Assembly: GCF_004115975.1 (NCBI RefSeq)
Contig: NZ_SDDZ01000001.1
Span: forward strand, 558,001-622,000
DNA from: Gelidibacter gilvus
GTDB taxonomy: Bacteria > Bacteroidota > Bacteroidia > Flavobacteriales > Flavobacteriaceae
Reading direction: 5' to 3'
Length of the DNA stretch: 64,000 bases
Within the stretch, counting starts at the first letter, position 1, and each line of letters opens with the position of its first letter. The notes below the pieces were generated by a model. That model did not search any database, was not told where the DNA came from, and saw only the letters and a program-made list of their open reading frames with translations. Position numbers and translations under genes: made by a program. Of the stretch, positions 8,820-18,503 are shown one piece after another.

Positions 8820-10604
8820 TTAATTTATCGCATCCCCACGCAACATTCTAAACTTCTTGCGTGCTTCTACAAAATAGATACTGTCTTGATGGTTAAAGAT
8901 GATTTTTTCATATAATGCTTTTGCTTTTTCAGGTTCTGAAAGGACGTTGTTGTATAATTCGGCGAGATAGTAATAGGCGTCATCTGCTAAAATACCATCG
9001 CTGTAATGGGTTATAATAGCTTGGTAATTACTCACGGCCTTATCATATTCTTTCTTCTGCACAAAGAGTTCTGCTTGTTTATAAAGTGTTTGGTCTTCAA
9101 TGCTTTCACCTTTATGTTCAGTCAAAACCTTATCTAGAAGCGATATGGCTTCATCCGTTTTGTTTTGGAAGGCCATCAAATCTGATTTGGCATAAAGTTT
9201 TAAGGCCACATGAAGTGAGTCTTCGTATTTATTATCAGAAATCAGCAGTTTTAGATCTAAGGCGTCATTGGCGATAAGTTGTGAGGTGGACGCTTTCAAT
9301 ATTTTCAATTGGGATTCGGCCCATTCAAAATCGCCTTTATAATAACTTGTTTTCGCCACTTTAAATCGGGCTTCCTGGGCAAGAACACTATTTTTTACAT
9401 TGGCTTGGATTTGGGTATAATAAATAAGGCCTTCATTGAATTTTTCCTGAAATACTAAAATATCGGCCAACTTCATTTTGACCGTGGCTTGTTGAAAGGC
9501 TGAAATATTGAGTTTTAAACTTTCCTTTAAAAAGTTACTGGCGTCGTCAGATCTGTTTAAATAAAAAGCGAGAAAATTACCATAAGCTATTTGAAGATTT
9601 AGGGTTTGTTCAGAGATACCATAAGTAGCAAAAAGCTGTTTGTATTTTTCTTCAATTTTAGGAAAATCTTTTGCTGTGGCAGTGCTGGTTTCAATATCCA
9701 AAAGGTATTGGTTGGCGGTCAGGATGGTGCCAATGTTTTGTGTGTTTTCCAAAACATAATTGAAAATCTCCTTAGCCACATCATTTTCTTTTTCGCTGAG
9801 TGCCGTTAAAGCCAATTCAATTATGCGATTTAAGCTTTCGCGTTCACGCATGTACAAGGCTTTTTCTTGAGTGAAAGCCTTGTCATAAGCTTTCTCCTGA
9901 ATAAATAACCAACTTAGCATTTCATACCAATAGGTATCCGGCTGGATTTGGATTTTTTTGAGCAAGAGCTTTCTTAAAAGCATATTGTTCTCGTTGTCCC
10001 TGTTTTCTGAAATAAAATCGCTGAACTCCCTTTTTGCGCTGTTCAGAAACTCTGGTTTGGCTTCTATATAGGCGATGTAGTTGGTAAAGAGCATTTCAAT
10101 ATTGCCTTGTTCGCCATACACAGTTGCCAATTCTCTGTTATAGTTTAATTTTGGATCAAGTGCCATCGCTTTTTTGTAGGTTTTGATGGCATAATCCAAT
10201 AAAGAATGTTGCTCAAATTGCCTACCAATTAAGGGGGCGTAATCTGGCCGTTCTTCAAGTTTTAAAAGTGCTTCCTCATAACATGCGTTGGCCTTAATCA
10301 TATTATCCTGTAACTGATAATTGTATCCCAATTCGATCATTAATGACGGATTGCGATACATGGCTATTTTTGATTCGATAAGCGACTCTGCAAGAGCAAA
10401 CTGTTCCAGTTCCTGATGGGTTTTGATCAAATGGAAAATGTAGTTGTAATTATTTGGTTGCGAATCATACAACTTTTGATAAGAGATGAGTGCTTTCTCA
10501 AATTCGCCGCGTTTATAATATTCGGCAGCCAATTGTTCTTCATCGCTTTGCGAAAAGGACACATATCCTAAAAGGAGAAAGAGGAGATAAAGAAGCTGTT
10601 TCAT
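8820..10604 (-). CDS. secreted TPR-repeat protein
   Basis: A 594-residue protein with an N-terminal signal peptide (K-Q-L-L-Y-L-L-F-L-L-L-G-Y-V-S-F-S-Q-S), followed from end to end by tetratricopeptide-type helical repeats. Clear units are E-Y-Y-K-R-G-E-F-E-K-A-L-I-S-Y-Q-K-L-Y near residue 30 and E-Y-D-K-A-V-S-N-Y-Q-A-I-I near residue 525. The C-terminal part resembles YbgF/BamD-type repeats (Y-Y-L-A-E-L-Y-N-N). It most likely acts as a periplasmic or outer-membrane scaffold. It is separated from serS by two hairpins and is probably transcribed on its own. Confidence 0.75.
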   Translation of the reverse strand: MKQLLYLLFLLLGYVSFSQSDEEQLAAEYYKRGEFEKALISYQKLYDSQPNNYNYIFHLIKTHQELEQFALAESLIESKIAMYRNPSLMIELGYNYQLQDNMIKANACYEEALLKLEERPDYAPLIGRQFEQHSLLDYAIKTYKKAMALDPKLNYNRELATVYGEQGNIEMLFTNYIAYIEAKPEFLNSAKREFSDFISENRDNENNMLLRKLLLKKIQIQPDTYWYEMLSWLFIQEKAYDKAFTQEKALYMRERESLNRIIELALTALSEKENDVAKEIFNYVLENTQNIGTILTANQYLLDIETSTATAKDFPKIEEKYKQLFATYGISEQTLNLQIAYGNFLAFYLNRSDDASNFLKESLKLNISAFQQATVKMKLADILVFQEKFNEGLIYYTQIQANVKNSVLAQEARFKVAKTSYYKGDFEWAESQLKILKASTSQLIANDALDLKLLISDNKYEDSLHVALKLYAKSDLMAFQNKTDEAISLLDKVLTEHKGESIEDQTLYKQAELFVQKKEYDKAVSNYQAIITHYSDGILADDAYYYLAELYNNVLSEPEKAKALYEKIIFNHQDSIYFVEARKKFRMLRGDAIN

Positions 10605-10664
10605 GAAACTAATTTATGTAAATATAACTACTTAAAGGCGTAGGTATTGTGAATGTTTTTATAA

Positions 10665-10695
10665 AAAAAAATGCCTAAACGTGAGTTTAGGCATT
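10665..10695 (-). terminator. rho-independent terminator-like hairpin (minus)
   Basis: ATGCCTAAAC and GTTTAGGCAT form a 10-bp stem with a GTGA loop. On the minus strand a run of T follows. It lies after the small ORF at 10792-10860 and before the TPR gene. Confidence 0.7.
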
Positions 10696-10791
10696 ACCAT
10701 CAAAATAAATGTGCTATTAACCATTACTTATAAAATGATTCAAATATCCTGCTTTGGTATTGTAAAGTATTTATGAGCGATTCTCTATATT

Positions 10792-10860
10792 TTAAAACAA
10801 AACTTTAATTAACAATACCACTAAGGATATCACTATTAAAATGCGTACAAAATTTTTCAT
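10792..10860 (-). CDS. possible 22-residue hydrophobic peptide
   Basis: The ATG at 10860 opens 22 codons: M-K-N-F-V-R-I-L, then a hydrophobic run of I, V, L and S ending K-V-L-F. It would be a single membrane-spanning peptide with a positive N-terminus. It lies between the serS hairpin (10920-10963) and a second terminator (10665-10695), so it sits in its own transcription unit. The ORF is too short for composition to prove coding; treat it as a candidate. Confidence 0.3.
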   Translation of the reverse strand: MKNFVRILIVISLVVLLIKVLF

Positions 10861-10919
10861 GACGATTCAATTTCGATTTGGGAATACTAACTTGAATTAA
10901 TTTTAGCCAATAACAAAAG

Positions 10920-10963
10920 GAAATGCTAAATATTCGTTGAACAACGTTAATATTTAGCATTTC
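10920..10963 (-). terminator. long hairpin downstream of serS
   Basis: A perfect 15-bp stem (GAAATGCTAAATATT with AATATTTAGCATTTC) around a loop that can itself pair CGTT with AACG. It lies about 30 nt beyond the serS stop and is followed on the minus strand by CCTTTTG, so it probably ends the serS transcript. Confidence 0.65.
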
Positions 10964-10993
10964 ATCGTAATTTAATAAGAAAAATCCTACAGA

Positions 10994-12262
10994 TTATATT
11001 TTGTCAAATCCTGTATAGGGGATCAAAATTTCAGGGATATTGATCCCATCTTCAGTCTGATAATTTTCTAAAATCCCAGCCAAAACTCTTGGTAATGCCA
11101 AAGAACTTCCATTAAGTGTATGTGCCAATTCGTTTTTTCCTTCAGAATTTCTAAATCTCAATTTCAAACGATTGGCCTGAAAGGTTTCAAAATTTGAAAC
11201 TGATGAAATTTCCAACCAGCGGTCCTGTGCTGTAGAAAATACTTCAAAATCATAGGTGAGTGCTGAGGTAAATCCGATATCGCCACCACACAAACGCAAA
11301 ATACGGTAAGGCAATTTGAGTTCATCCAAGATTTCTTTTACATGTTCTACCATGCCATCCAAAGCTTTATAGGAGTTGTCAGGGTGCTCCACACGTAAAA
11401 TTTCTACTTTATCAAACTGATGCAAACGGTTTAGGCCTCTTACATGTGCGCCATAACTTCCGGCTTCACGTCTAAAACACGGGGTGTAACCTGTAATGGC
11501 AATTGGCAAATCGGATGCATTGAGTAATTCATCTCTAAAAATATTGGTTCCCGGTACTTCTGCTGTCGGAATCAAATAAAGATCATCTTCCGTAACATGG
11601 TACATCTGGCCTTCTTTATCTGGTAATTGACCTGTGCCAAAGCCAGAAGCAGCATTGACCAAAAGCGGCAATTGATATTCTGTGTAACCAGCGGCGATGT
11701 TTTTATCCAAAAAATAAGTGATCAAGGCACGTTGTAATTTGGCACCTTTTCCTTTATAAACTGGAAATCCTGCCCCAGTAATTTTATTGCCCAACTCAAA
11801 ATCGATAATATCATATTTCTTGGCCAATTCCCAATGCGGGATGGCGTTGTCGTGTAATGTTGGGATGTCTCCTTTTCTGAACACCTCTTCATTGTCCTCT
11901 TCTGTACTGCCAGCTGGGACAAGGTCATTGGGTACGTTTGGAAGTTTATAGAGCAATTGATTCAAGGCTTCTACCGTCGCATTAAGGTCGTCTCCAAGTG
12001 TTTTTGAAGTTTCTTTAAGCTCTCCAGTTTTTTCTTTTAAAGCATTGGCTTTATCCGCTTGCCCAGATTTGTACAGGTTTCCTATTTCTTTAGATAAGCT
12101 GTTGGACTCTGCCAAGGTGTTATCCAATTCCGTTTGTAGGCGTCGTCGGGTTTCATCAAGGGCAATGACTTCATCAATCATTTGCGCAGCATCAAGGTTT
12201 CTTTTTTTCAAACCTTCAATCACTTTTTCTCGGTGATCTCTAATAAATGGTACTTGTAACAT
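10994..12262 (-). CDS. serS: serine--tRNA ligase
   Basis: A 422-residue class IIa aminoacyl-tRNA synthetase that charges tRNA-Ser. An N-terminal long coiled-coil arm (about residues 25-105, rich in E, K, L and A) binds the variable arm of tRNA-Ser. The catalytic core shows T-A-E-V-P, motif 2 F-R-R-E-A-G-S-Y-G, and motif 3 N-G-S-S-L-A-L-P-R-V-L-A-G-I-L-E. Full length. It is flanked by hairpins downstream and is probably monocistronic. Confidence 0.97.
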   Translation of the reverse strand: MLQVPFIRDHREKVIEGLKKRNLDAAQMIDEVIALDETRRRLQTELDNTLAESNSLSKEIGNLYKSGQADKANALKEKTGELKETSKTLGDDLNATVEALNQLLYKLPNVPNDLVPAGSTEEDNEEVFRKGDIPTLHDNAIPHWELAKKYDIIDFELGNKITGAGFPVYKGKGAKLQRALITYFLDKNIAAGYTEYQLPLLVNAASGFGTGQLPDKEGQMYHVTEDDLYLIPTAEVPGTNIFRDELLNASDLPIAITGYTPCFRREAGSYGAHVRGLNRLHQFDKVEILRVEHPDNSYKALDGMVEHVKEILDELKLPYRILRLCGGDIGFTSALTYDFEVFSTAQDRWLEISSVSNFETFQANRLKLRFRNSEGKNELAHTLNGSSLALPRVLAGILENYQTEDGINIPEILIPYTGFDKI

Positions 12263-12323
12263 AATTTTTAATTTGATGTCAAAAATAAGGAAATTTTAAG
12301 CGTCAGTTTGATGTGTTTGAACT

Positions 12324-13676
12324 TCAATCAAAATAATTGTTGTCTTCTGATTCTTTTGGTGCGTTTTCCGGTTTGGAAGGTCTTAGCCATTCGCTGTGTT
12401 TGAACGGATGCCATTTCACGCTGCCCAAGTCTACATCAGGATCAATGAGCTGTCTTAGTTCGCCACCATTCACACGAACGGAAGTATTGGCGTAAATTTT
12501 TACGTCACGGCCTTTATCTGCAAAGGTCTTTTTTAAACGTTGCGCAAATTGCCAAATAATATCAGGTTTGGTGCTGACGGTCCGTTGTTGTTTATTGGTG
12601 AGATAATCTTCAATCTGTATCGGGATCTCCAAATTCGTTTCAGCATCAATGACCCTAAACGTCGTGCGACCGCTTTTGGCACGAAGCATCATTCGCCATG
12701 ATAAACGATGGCCTTCTTCTGTCCAAAGCACATCATCCTTAAAAAACCAATGGCGAAGCGGTAATCCAATTTGAATAATAAAGTAGATAACGAATAGGAC
12801 GACAAAAGGTTTGTGGTATTTTGGAACGATGACTTCTTCTTGATCGTAAAAGGGTTTCCGTTTTAAAAAAATACGATGAATGGTTTTGGTCGGGAAAAAA
12901 AAGAGCACCAAAGCAAGGGATAAGTACGGGAAAATACCAATCTGAAACACAAAAGAATTGAACAAATGAAAGAAAATAGACGCAAAAAACGCAGTTTTAC
13001 GTGTACGTTTCCACAACAGTAATGGAATGATCAATCCGTCAAATAAAATACCAACATAGGCAATAACATAATGTGTCCATTTTTGTTGCAGTATTTCTCC
13101 CACTAGAAAAAGGTCTTTTTTGCCTTTCATCAAAACTTCAGCCACTGTTGCATCCAACCAATCTGGATAGATTTTGGCAACCGCACCGTAGGTGTACACT
13201 ATAAACATCTGTAAAATAAATACCAAGGCACACCAACGTGGCATTGAAATCATTTTGATTTTTGGATTCAGTCGTGCGTCAATAGATAAATACTTATGAG
13301 CGGGTTGAAAAACCATGATGGCACTCAACAAAATCAAGAGGTAGTAATGGTTGTTGTACGATGATTTCTGCATCAAATAGCTGCCGGTCCAAAGTAGGGT
13401 AAAGAGCAACATGCTCCATCTATACTTGTAACCTACCATGACCAAAAGTCCGCATAGTCCCATGACGGCATAATAAACATACATGCCATTTCCTGGCAAG
13501 GGTTGAAGCCATTCAAACCCAATAAATGAAAATGTTTGTTGTGGCTCAATAAGTGTGCGCCGGATCCATCCTGTGTAGATGGAGCCAATGCTTTCCATAA
13601 AAATGAGAAACCCGAAAATAATCCGGAATACAATAAGGGGGCTATTGTCTATATGTCTAAAAAGAAACTTATGCAT
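12324..13676 (-). CDS. HTTM-domain membrane protein (bacterial gamma-carboxylase-like)
   Basis: About 450 residues. The N-terminal two thirds hold multiple membrane helices of the HTTM family (L-I-V-F-R-I-I-F-G-F-L-I-F-M-E-S near the start, then S-Y-N-N-H-Y-Y-L-L-I-L-L). These are horizontally transferred homologues of the vitamin K-dependent gamma-glutamyl carboxylase membrane domain. The last 130 residues are a soluble domain beginning L-S-W-R-M-M-L-R-A-K-S-G. The bacterial function is unknown. I choose the ATG at 13676 (M-H-K-F-L-F-R-H), which overlaps the ribF stop by 8 nt, a coupled arrangement. An ATG four codons upstream is also open. Confidence 0.82.
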   Translation of the reverse strand: MHKFLFRHIDNSPLIVFRIIFGFLIFMESIGSIYTGWIRRTLIEPQQTFSFIGFEWLQPLPGNGMYVYYAVMGLCGLLVMVGYKYRWSMLLFTLLWTGSYLMQKSSYNNHYYLLILLSAIMVFQPAHKYLSIDARLNPKIKMISMPRWCALVFILQMFIVYTYGAVAKIYPDWLDATVAEVLMKGKKDLFLVGEILQQKWTHYVIAYVGILFDGLIIPLLLWKRTRKTAFFASIFFHLFNSFVFQIGIFPYLSLALVLFFFPTKTIHRIFLKRKPFYDQEEVIVPKYHKPFVVLFVIYFIIQIGLPLRHWFFKDDVLWTEEGHRLSWRMMLRAKSGRTTFRVIDAETNLEIPIQIEDYLTNKQQRTVSTKPDIIWQFAQRLKKTFADKGRDVKIYANTSVRVNGGELRQLIDPDVDLGSVKWHPFKHSEWLRPSKPENAPKESEDNNYFD

Positions 13677-14604
13677 TAAGCGCGGCAATAATCTGTTGGG
13701 CGTTTTTTTGATCTTGTCTTAATTGTGCGATAAGCGCTTCCACCGATTCAAATTTATGTTCATCCCTTAATCGATCCAAGAAAATGATCTTTAAATTTTG
13801 ATCGTAAAGATTTTGGTCAAAATCAAAAAAATGGGCTTCAATCGTTTTTTTATTGGCGTCAAAGGTTGGGTTGACGCCTATGTTCATCATCCCATAGATT
13901 ATTTTCCCGTCATGCATTGATGAAACCACATAAACGCCGTTTTTAGGAATGAGTTTATAGGCATCAGGGACGTTTATATTTGCCGTAGGAAATTCCATTT
14001 TTTTACCAAAGCCTTTTCCTCTGACCACAGTGCCATTGATATAATATTGATATCCCAAAAAGGAATTAGCGGTTTTGATATCGCCAGACTTGAGGGCGCT
14101 TCTGATTTTTGTAGAACTCACGGCAACATCTTCTACATCTTGAGCAGAAATTTCTTCAACTTGAAATCCGAATTCTGCTCCAAATCGTTTTAAGTCGTCA
14201 ATATTGGCACTTCGGTCTTTTCCAAATTGATGGTCATACCCGATGATCACGTGTTTGACATGAAGTGTGTCAACTAGAATAGTTTTGACAAAATCGCGTG
14301 CAGAAAGTTCTGCAAAAACCTTAGTGAACTCTTTTACGTAAATAAAGTCCAAGCCCAATGCAGATAAGATTTCTTTGCGTTCAGAAATGGTGTTCAGAAG
14401 TTCAATGTTTGGATTTTGCTGCAGAACCATTCGAGGATGCGGAAAAAAAGTGAGCACAACAGAAATCAAATTTTCTTCGGATGCTCTTTTTGTGAGTTTT
14501 TTGATGATTTTTTGATGTCCAATATGGACGCCATCAAAGGTGCCAATAGTAACTACCGATGGTGTTTGCGGAATGGAACTGTCTGTTGCTGTAAGTACCT
14601 TCAA
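13669..14604 (-). CDS. ribF: bifunctional riboflavin kinase / FAD synthetase
   Basis: Converts riboflavin to FMN and then FAD. The N-terminal nucleotidyltransferase domain carries G-T-F-D-G-V-H-I-G-H-Q (HxGH type) and the later S-S-T-K-I-R motif. The C-terminal kinase domain shows G-K-K-M-E-F-P-T-A-N-I, the ATP/flavin loop. At 311 residues it has normal length. It is the first gene of a two-gene unit with the HTTM protein. Its start faces the metalloprotease gene across a 458-bp spacer. Confidence 0.96.
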   Translation of the reverse strand: MKVLTATDSSIPQTPSVVTIGTFDGVHIGHQKIIKKLTKRASEENLISVVLTFFPHPRMVLQQNPNIELLNTISERKEILSALGLDFIYVKEFTKVFAELSARDFVKTILVDTLHVKHVIIGYDHQFGKDRSANIDDLKRFGAEFGFQVEEISAQDVEDVAVSSTKIRSALKSGDIKTANSFLGYQYYINGTVVRGKGFGKKMEFPTANINVPDAYKLIPKNGVYVVSSMHDGKIIYGMMNIGVNPTFDANKKTIEAHFFDFDQNLYDQNLKIIFLDRLRDEHKFESVEALIAQLRQDQKNAQQIIAALNA

Positions 14605-15062
14605 TTGATTTTTTTGTAAAAATAGCTATTTCAAGGTTTAAAAAAAATTACTATTTGCGAATTGAATCTTGAGTGTTGCATTTTGACAGTGGTTTGGTGA
14701 TAGTATTGATTTTTGGTGAGTGTTTCGTCCATTTTCAGTAAAGGACTGTTCATGCAAAAGTTTTAAAATTCAGTTGGAGATGTTGGCTCTTATTTCCTAT
14801 TTGTTTTAGGGATAGCATGCAAGGTTCTAATTTGTAAAATATTGTGTTTTAATTTTTCAGAATAACTTAGACTGTTTTATATGGATTCATTTTGATTTGA
14901 CTGATCATGATGCTGGTTTTTGTAGGAATGTATTAGAATAAAGGTTTTATAATGATACATTCCACGTGGACTCTTGAAAACATTAACAGTTTGTTTTGTG
15001 ATTTCTTTAATTTGAATGTAACTTTCACACGACTAAATTATTATTAAATTTCTTTAAATTAT
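14605..15062. other. 458-bp divergent intergenic region
   Basis: No ORF is supported. It must carry the ribF promoter on minus and the metalloprotease promoter on plus. It is AT-rich, with an inverted repeat of 9-bp arms (14925-14963) and a 10-bp palindrome (14961-14970) that overlaps its right arm. Confidence 0.6.
14925..14963. promoter_or_regulatory. 9-bp inverted repeat, possible operator
   Basis: GGAATGTAT at 14925 and ATACATTCC at 14955 are perfect inverted arms separated by 21 nt, about 100 nt before the metalloprotease start. The right arm runs into the palindrome TCCACGTGGA (14961-14970). A dimeric regulator binding here is an inference. Confidence 0.4.
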
Positions 15063-18000
15063 ATGAGAAAGAGCTACTTAAAGACTGGTTTGTTTTTTAT
15101 TATGATTTTTACTTTTTCCATGACCTATGGGCAAAAAAGAGAATCTCTTTGGACAAAAACAACCAAAAACAGTATTTCTCAGGAGCGCGTGCTGCCTCAG
15201 AAATCTACTCCTGTAAAAGCGTTATACTATCAGTTAGACATGGACGGTTTGAAATCTAGATTACAGAATGTCCCAGCAAGAGATTCGGGAATTCAATCCA
15301 ATATACTCATTGATTTTCCTAACTCAGATGGTGCCTTGGAAACCTTCAGAATTATGGCTTATTCAGCGATGCATCCAGAATTACAGGCAAAATACCCTGA
15401 TATTCGTTCCTATGTTGGCTACAGTTTAAAAAACGCATCTGAAGTCATATATTTTAGTGTCTCTCCATCCAATTTACATACCATGACCATGTCAATTGAT
15501 AAAGGAACTGAGTTCATAAATCCTTACGCAACTGATGGGGCTTATGAAGTGTTTTCAAGAAGCGACATTCCTCTAGCACAAAACTTTTTTGAATGCGGTG
15601 TTATTGAAGACGGTCTTTCAAATCCAATCGAAATGGACCTTGTGTCTGCAAGAAATGCCAATGATGGTACAAGACGTACGTATAGATTAGCAGTAGGTAC
15701 AAGTACTGAATATACTGATTTTCATGGAGGGACGGTAGCATCTGCATTAGCTGCAATTAATACAACGATGACAAGGGTCAATGCTATTTATGATCGGGAA
15801 CTGTCCATCAGGATGACTTTGGTAGCCAATAATGACCTTTTGATTTCCACTTCAGGAAACAGCATTTTCCCCAATACTGAAAGCGTTTCGACAATTACGG
15901 GTCTTATCAATGGTCTCATTGGAGCCGAAAATTATGATATCGGACATTCTTTTACGACAGCTTCTGGCGGGTCTGCCTATTTACGAAGTGTATGTGGTAC
16001 GAATAAAGGCGCGGGAACAACGGGTTTACCAAATCCGTCAGGAGATCCATTTGCCATTGATTATGTGTCCCATGAAATTGGACATCAGTTTGGCGCTACA
16101 CACACGTTTAACGGTTCTGCAGGAAATTGTGCAGGAAATAATAGAACATCCGCGACGGCTTATGAACCTGGAAGTGGTTCTACCATTTTAAGTTATGCTG
16201 GTATTTGTGGGTCTCAAAATGTTGAAAGTAATAGTAGTGACTATTTCCATCAAGCTAGTTTGCGACAAATCTGGACCAACATTACCACTGGCAGTAGCAC
16301 TTGTGGGGTTTTATCAGTTACTGGAAATGCAGCTCCTACGGCGGAGGCTGGGGCATCATATAATATTCCAATTTCTACACCCTATAAATTAACAGCATCC
16401 TCTACAGATCCTAATGGCACTTTGACCCATACCTATACTTGGGAGCAATTTGATTTGGGAGCTGCCGGTTTGCCAACAGAAACTACAGAAACTGGACCAA
16501 TGGTGCGTTCTTATAAGGGCACAACAAATCCTGTGAGATACATCCCTAGATTTCGAGATGTCCTTGCCAATGGTGGCAATTCCACAACCTGGGAAAAATT
16601 GGCTTCTGTAGGGAGAGTTCATAATTATGTTTTAACCGTTAGAGACAATGATGCACGAGGCGGGCAAACCGCTGTTGATGATATGTCGGTCACTACGGTT
16701 GGTACTGCAGGACCGTTCAAATTAACCTCTCAAGCCTCAAATGTGACCTGGGAGATTGGATCGACAAAAACTGTTACCTGGGATGTTGCCAACACCAATG
16801 TAGCTCCAGTAAATACTACAAATGTCAACATCAAATTATCTATAAATGGTGGTTTAACATTTCCTTATACCTTGGCTTCAAACGTGCCTAATAATGGGAA
16901 CTATGATGTTCTGGTTCCAGCAGGGACTAATACCACTCAAGCAAGAATTATGGTTGAAAGTGTTGGAAATATATTTTACAGCGTGAATGCTTCCAATTTC
17001 GAAATCATAAGTGTTGCGTATCTTTTAAACTTTACAACCACTTCAGCTACGGTGTGTCAACCTGGCGATAGTGCAATCTATAGTTTTACCTATAATACCT
17101 TTGGTGGATACACTCAGAATACAAGCTTTTCTGCAGTGAATTTGCCAGCAGGAACTACAGCCACATTTAGTCCTTCTTCTGCAAGTGTTAATGGTACTGC
17201 AGTAACAATGACGCTTTCTGGTGTTGGTAATGCTCCACTTGGGGATTATGATATTACGGCAGTGGGAACGTCGGGTAGCCAAACCATTAGTTCTCAAGTG
17301 GCACTTACTGTTTTCAGCAGTATCATTGCAGCTCCAACGTTAATTGCTCCAAATGGTGGTCAAGGACTTTACAGTGATGTGAATTTTACCTGGGAAGACG
17401 ATTTTAATGTGGAGAATTATTTAATAGAGATTTCAACACAAAACAATTTTGGCGATATCGTGGATTCTCAGACGCTAACATCCAATTCATATGCCACAAC
17501 CTTAGCGTTAGGCACGGTTTATTATTGGAGAGTTACAGGTTCCAATAGATGTTCTGCCGGTACAATGTCCGCAGTCAATACTTTTGCTACAGGAGTTTCT
17601 ACATGTGGTGACGCCATTTCTGCAACTGATACGCCAATAACCATATCAGCCGTGGGTTCAAATACGTATAACTCAATTATCCCCATAACAGAAAACTTAC
17701 CTGTAACCGACGTGAATGTCAAAGTTAATATTGTTCATAATTGGGTAAGAGATGTAGAGATGGTTTTGATCAGTCCTGCAGGTACGCGAATTCTTTTGTC
17801 TAGCAACAATGGAGAAGATTCTGATAAAGATTACACCAATACCGTTTTTGATCAACAAGCCACAACGTCTATCATTAATGGGATTGCACCTTTTACGGGT
17901 TCTTTTAGACCTGAAGAGGATCTTTCCGTAATTAATGGTGAAATGTCACAAGGAAACTGGACTTTGGAAGTTAAAGACCTTTTTAGCGGCGATGGCGGAA

Positions 18001-18311
18001 TCTTAAATGAATTTACTTTAGAACTTTGCCTGGCGCAACCATTATCGGTTGCCGAAAGTAGTTTTGAAGCGTTTACCATTTTTCCAAATCCGAGTCATGG
18101 TGACTTTACTGTAAAGCTACAATCGCATTCAGGACAGGACATCAAAGTAGCTGTTTATGATATTAGAGGACGAAAAGTATATGAAAATCGATTTAAAAAT
18201 ACCGCCAACTTTAGAGAAGTCATCCGATTGGATAATGCACAATCGGGGATGTATTTAATGAATATTTCAGACGGATTAAGGAACGTTACCAAAAAGATTT
18301 TAGTGGACTAA
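15063..18311 (+). CDS. secreted reprolysin-like zinc metalloprotease with T9SS sorting domain
   Basis: A 1082-residue secreted protease. Order: signal peptide (to about residue 23), propeptide region to about 200, and a metzincin catalytic domain with zinc motif H-E-I-G-H-Q-F-G-A-T-H at residues 337-347. Then come Ig/fibronectin-like regions (about 425-840), a P/homB-like domain (about 870-1000, with H-N-W-V-R-D-V-E-M and W-T-L-E-V-K-D), and a C-terminal type IX secretion sorting domain (F-P-N-P-S-H-G-D-F, ending K-K-I-L-V-D). It would cross the outer membrane by T9SS and be surface-attached or released. Monocistronic, with a terminator just after it. Confidence 0.93.
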   Translation: MRKSYLKTGLFFIMIFTFSMTYGQKRESLWTKTTKNSISQERVLPQKSTPVKALYYQLDMDGLKSRLQNVPARDSGIQSNILIDFPNSDGALETFRIMAYSAMHPELQAKYPDIRSYVGYSLKNASEVIYFSVSPSNLHTMTMSIDKGTEFINPYATDGAYEVFSRSDIPLAQNFFECGVIEDGLSNPIEMDLVSARNANDGTRRTYRLAVGTSTEYTDFHGGTVASALAAINTTMTRVNAIYDRELSIRMTLVANNDLLISTSGNSIFPNTESVSTITGLINGLIGAENYDIGHSFTTASGGSAYLRSVCGTNKGAGTTGLPNPSGDPFAIDYVSHEIGHQFGATHTFNGSAGNCAGNNRTSATAYEPGSGSTILSYAGICGSQNVESNSSDYFHQASLRQIWTNITTGSSTCGVLSVTGNAAPTAEAGASYNIPISTPYKLTASSTDPNGTLTHTYTWEQFDLGAAGLPTETTETGPMVRSYKGTTNPVRYIPRFRDVLANGGNSTTWEKLASVGRVHNYVLTVRDNDARGGQTAVDDMSVTTVGTAGPFKLTSQASNVTWEIGSTKTVTWDVANTNVAPVNTTNVNIKLSINGGLTFPYTLASNVPNNGNYDVLVPAGTNTTQARIMVESVGNIFYSVNASNFEIISVAYLLNFTTTSATVCQPGDSAIYSFTYNTFGGYTQNTSFSAVNLPAGTTATFSPSSASVNGTAVTMTLSGVGNAPLGDYDITAVGTSGSQTISSQVALTVFSSIIAAPTLIAPNGGQGLYSDVNFTWEDDFNVENYLIEISTQNNFGDIVDSQTLTSNSYATTLALGTVYYWRVTGSNRCSAGTMSAVNTFATGVSTCGDAISATDTPITISAVGSNTYNSIIPITENLPVTDVNVKVNIVHNWVRDVEMVLISPAGTRILLSSNNGEDSDKDYTNTVFDQQATTSIINGIAPFTGSFRPEEDLSVINGEMSQGNWTLEVKDLFSGDGGILNEFTLELCLAQPLSVAESSFEAFTIFPNPSHGDFTVKLQSHSGQDIKVAVYDIRGRKVYENRFKNTANFREVIRLDNAQSGMYLMNISDGLRNVTKKILVD

Positions 18312-18334
18312 ATAGAGAATCAAATTAAAATACT

Positions 18335-18372
18335 AAAACCGCTTCAATTATTAAATTGCGGCGGTTTTTTTA
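18335..18372 (+). terminator. rho-independent terminator of the metalloprotease gene
   Basis: AAAACCGC pairs with GCGGTTTT, with AATT-rich inner pairing, followed by seven T. It lies about 25 nt after the stop codon. Confidence 0.8.
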
Positions 18373-18432
18373 TACTTTTTTAATTTCAGAAATTGCAAAT
18401 CTACTTGTACTGAATTATCTATTAATAAAAAA

Positions 18433-18460
18433 AGACCCTTTCATAATATTGAAAAGGTCT
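18433..18460 (-). terminator. terminator of the lipoprotein/receptor unit
   Basis: AGACCCTTTCA and TGAAAAGGTCT form a stem with one wobble. On the minus strand it is followed by a T-run (the plus strand shows seven A before it). It lies about 45 nt beyond the lipoprotein stop. Confidence 0.75.
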
Positions 18461-18503
18461 GTTGAAACTTGAAGACTAACTCAAATTTTAATTTACATTT
18501 TTA

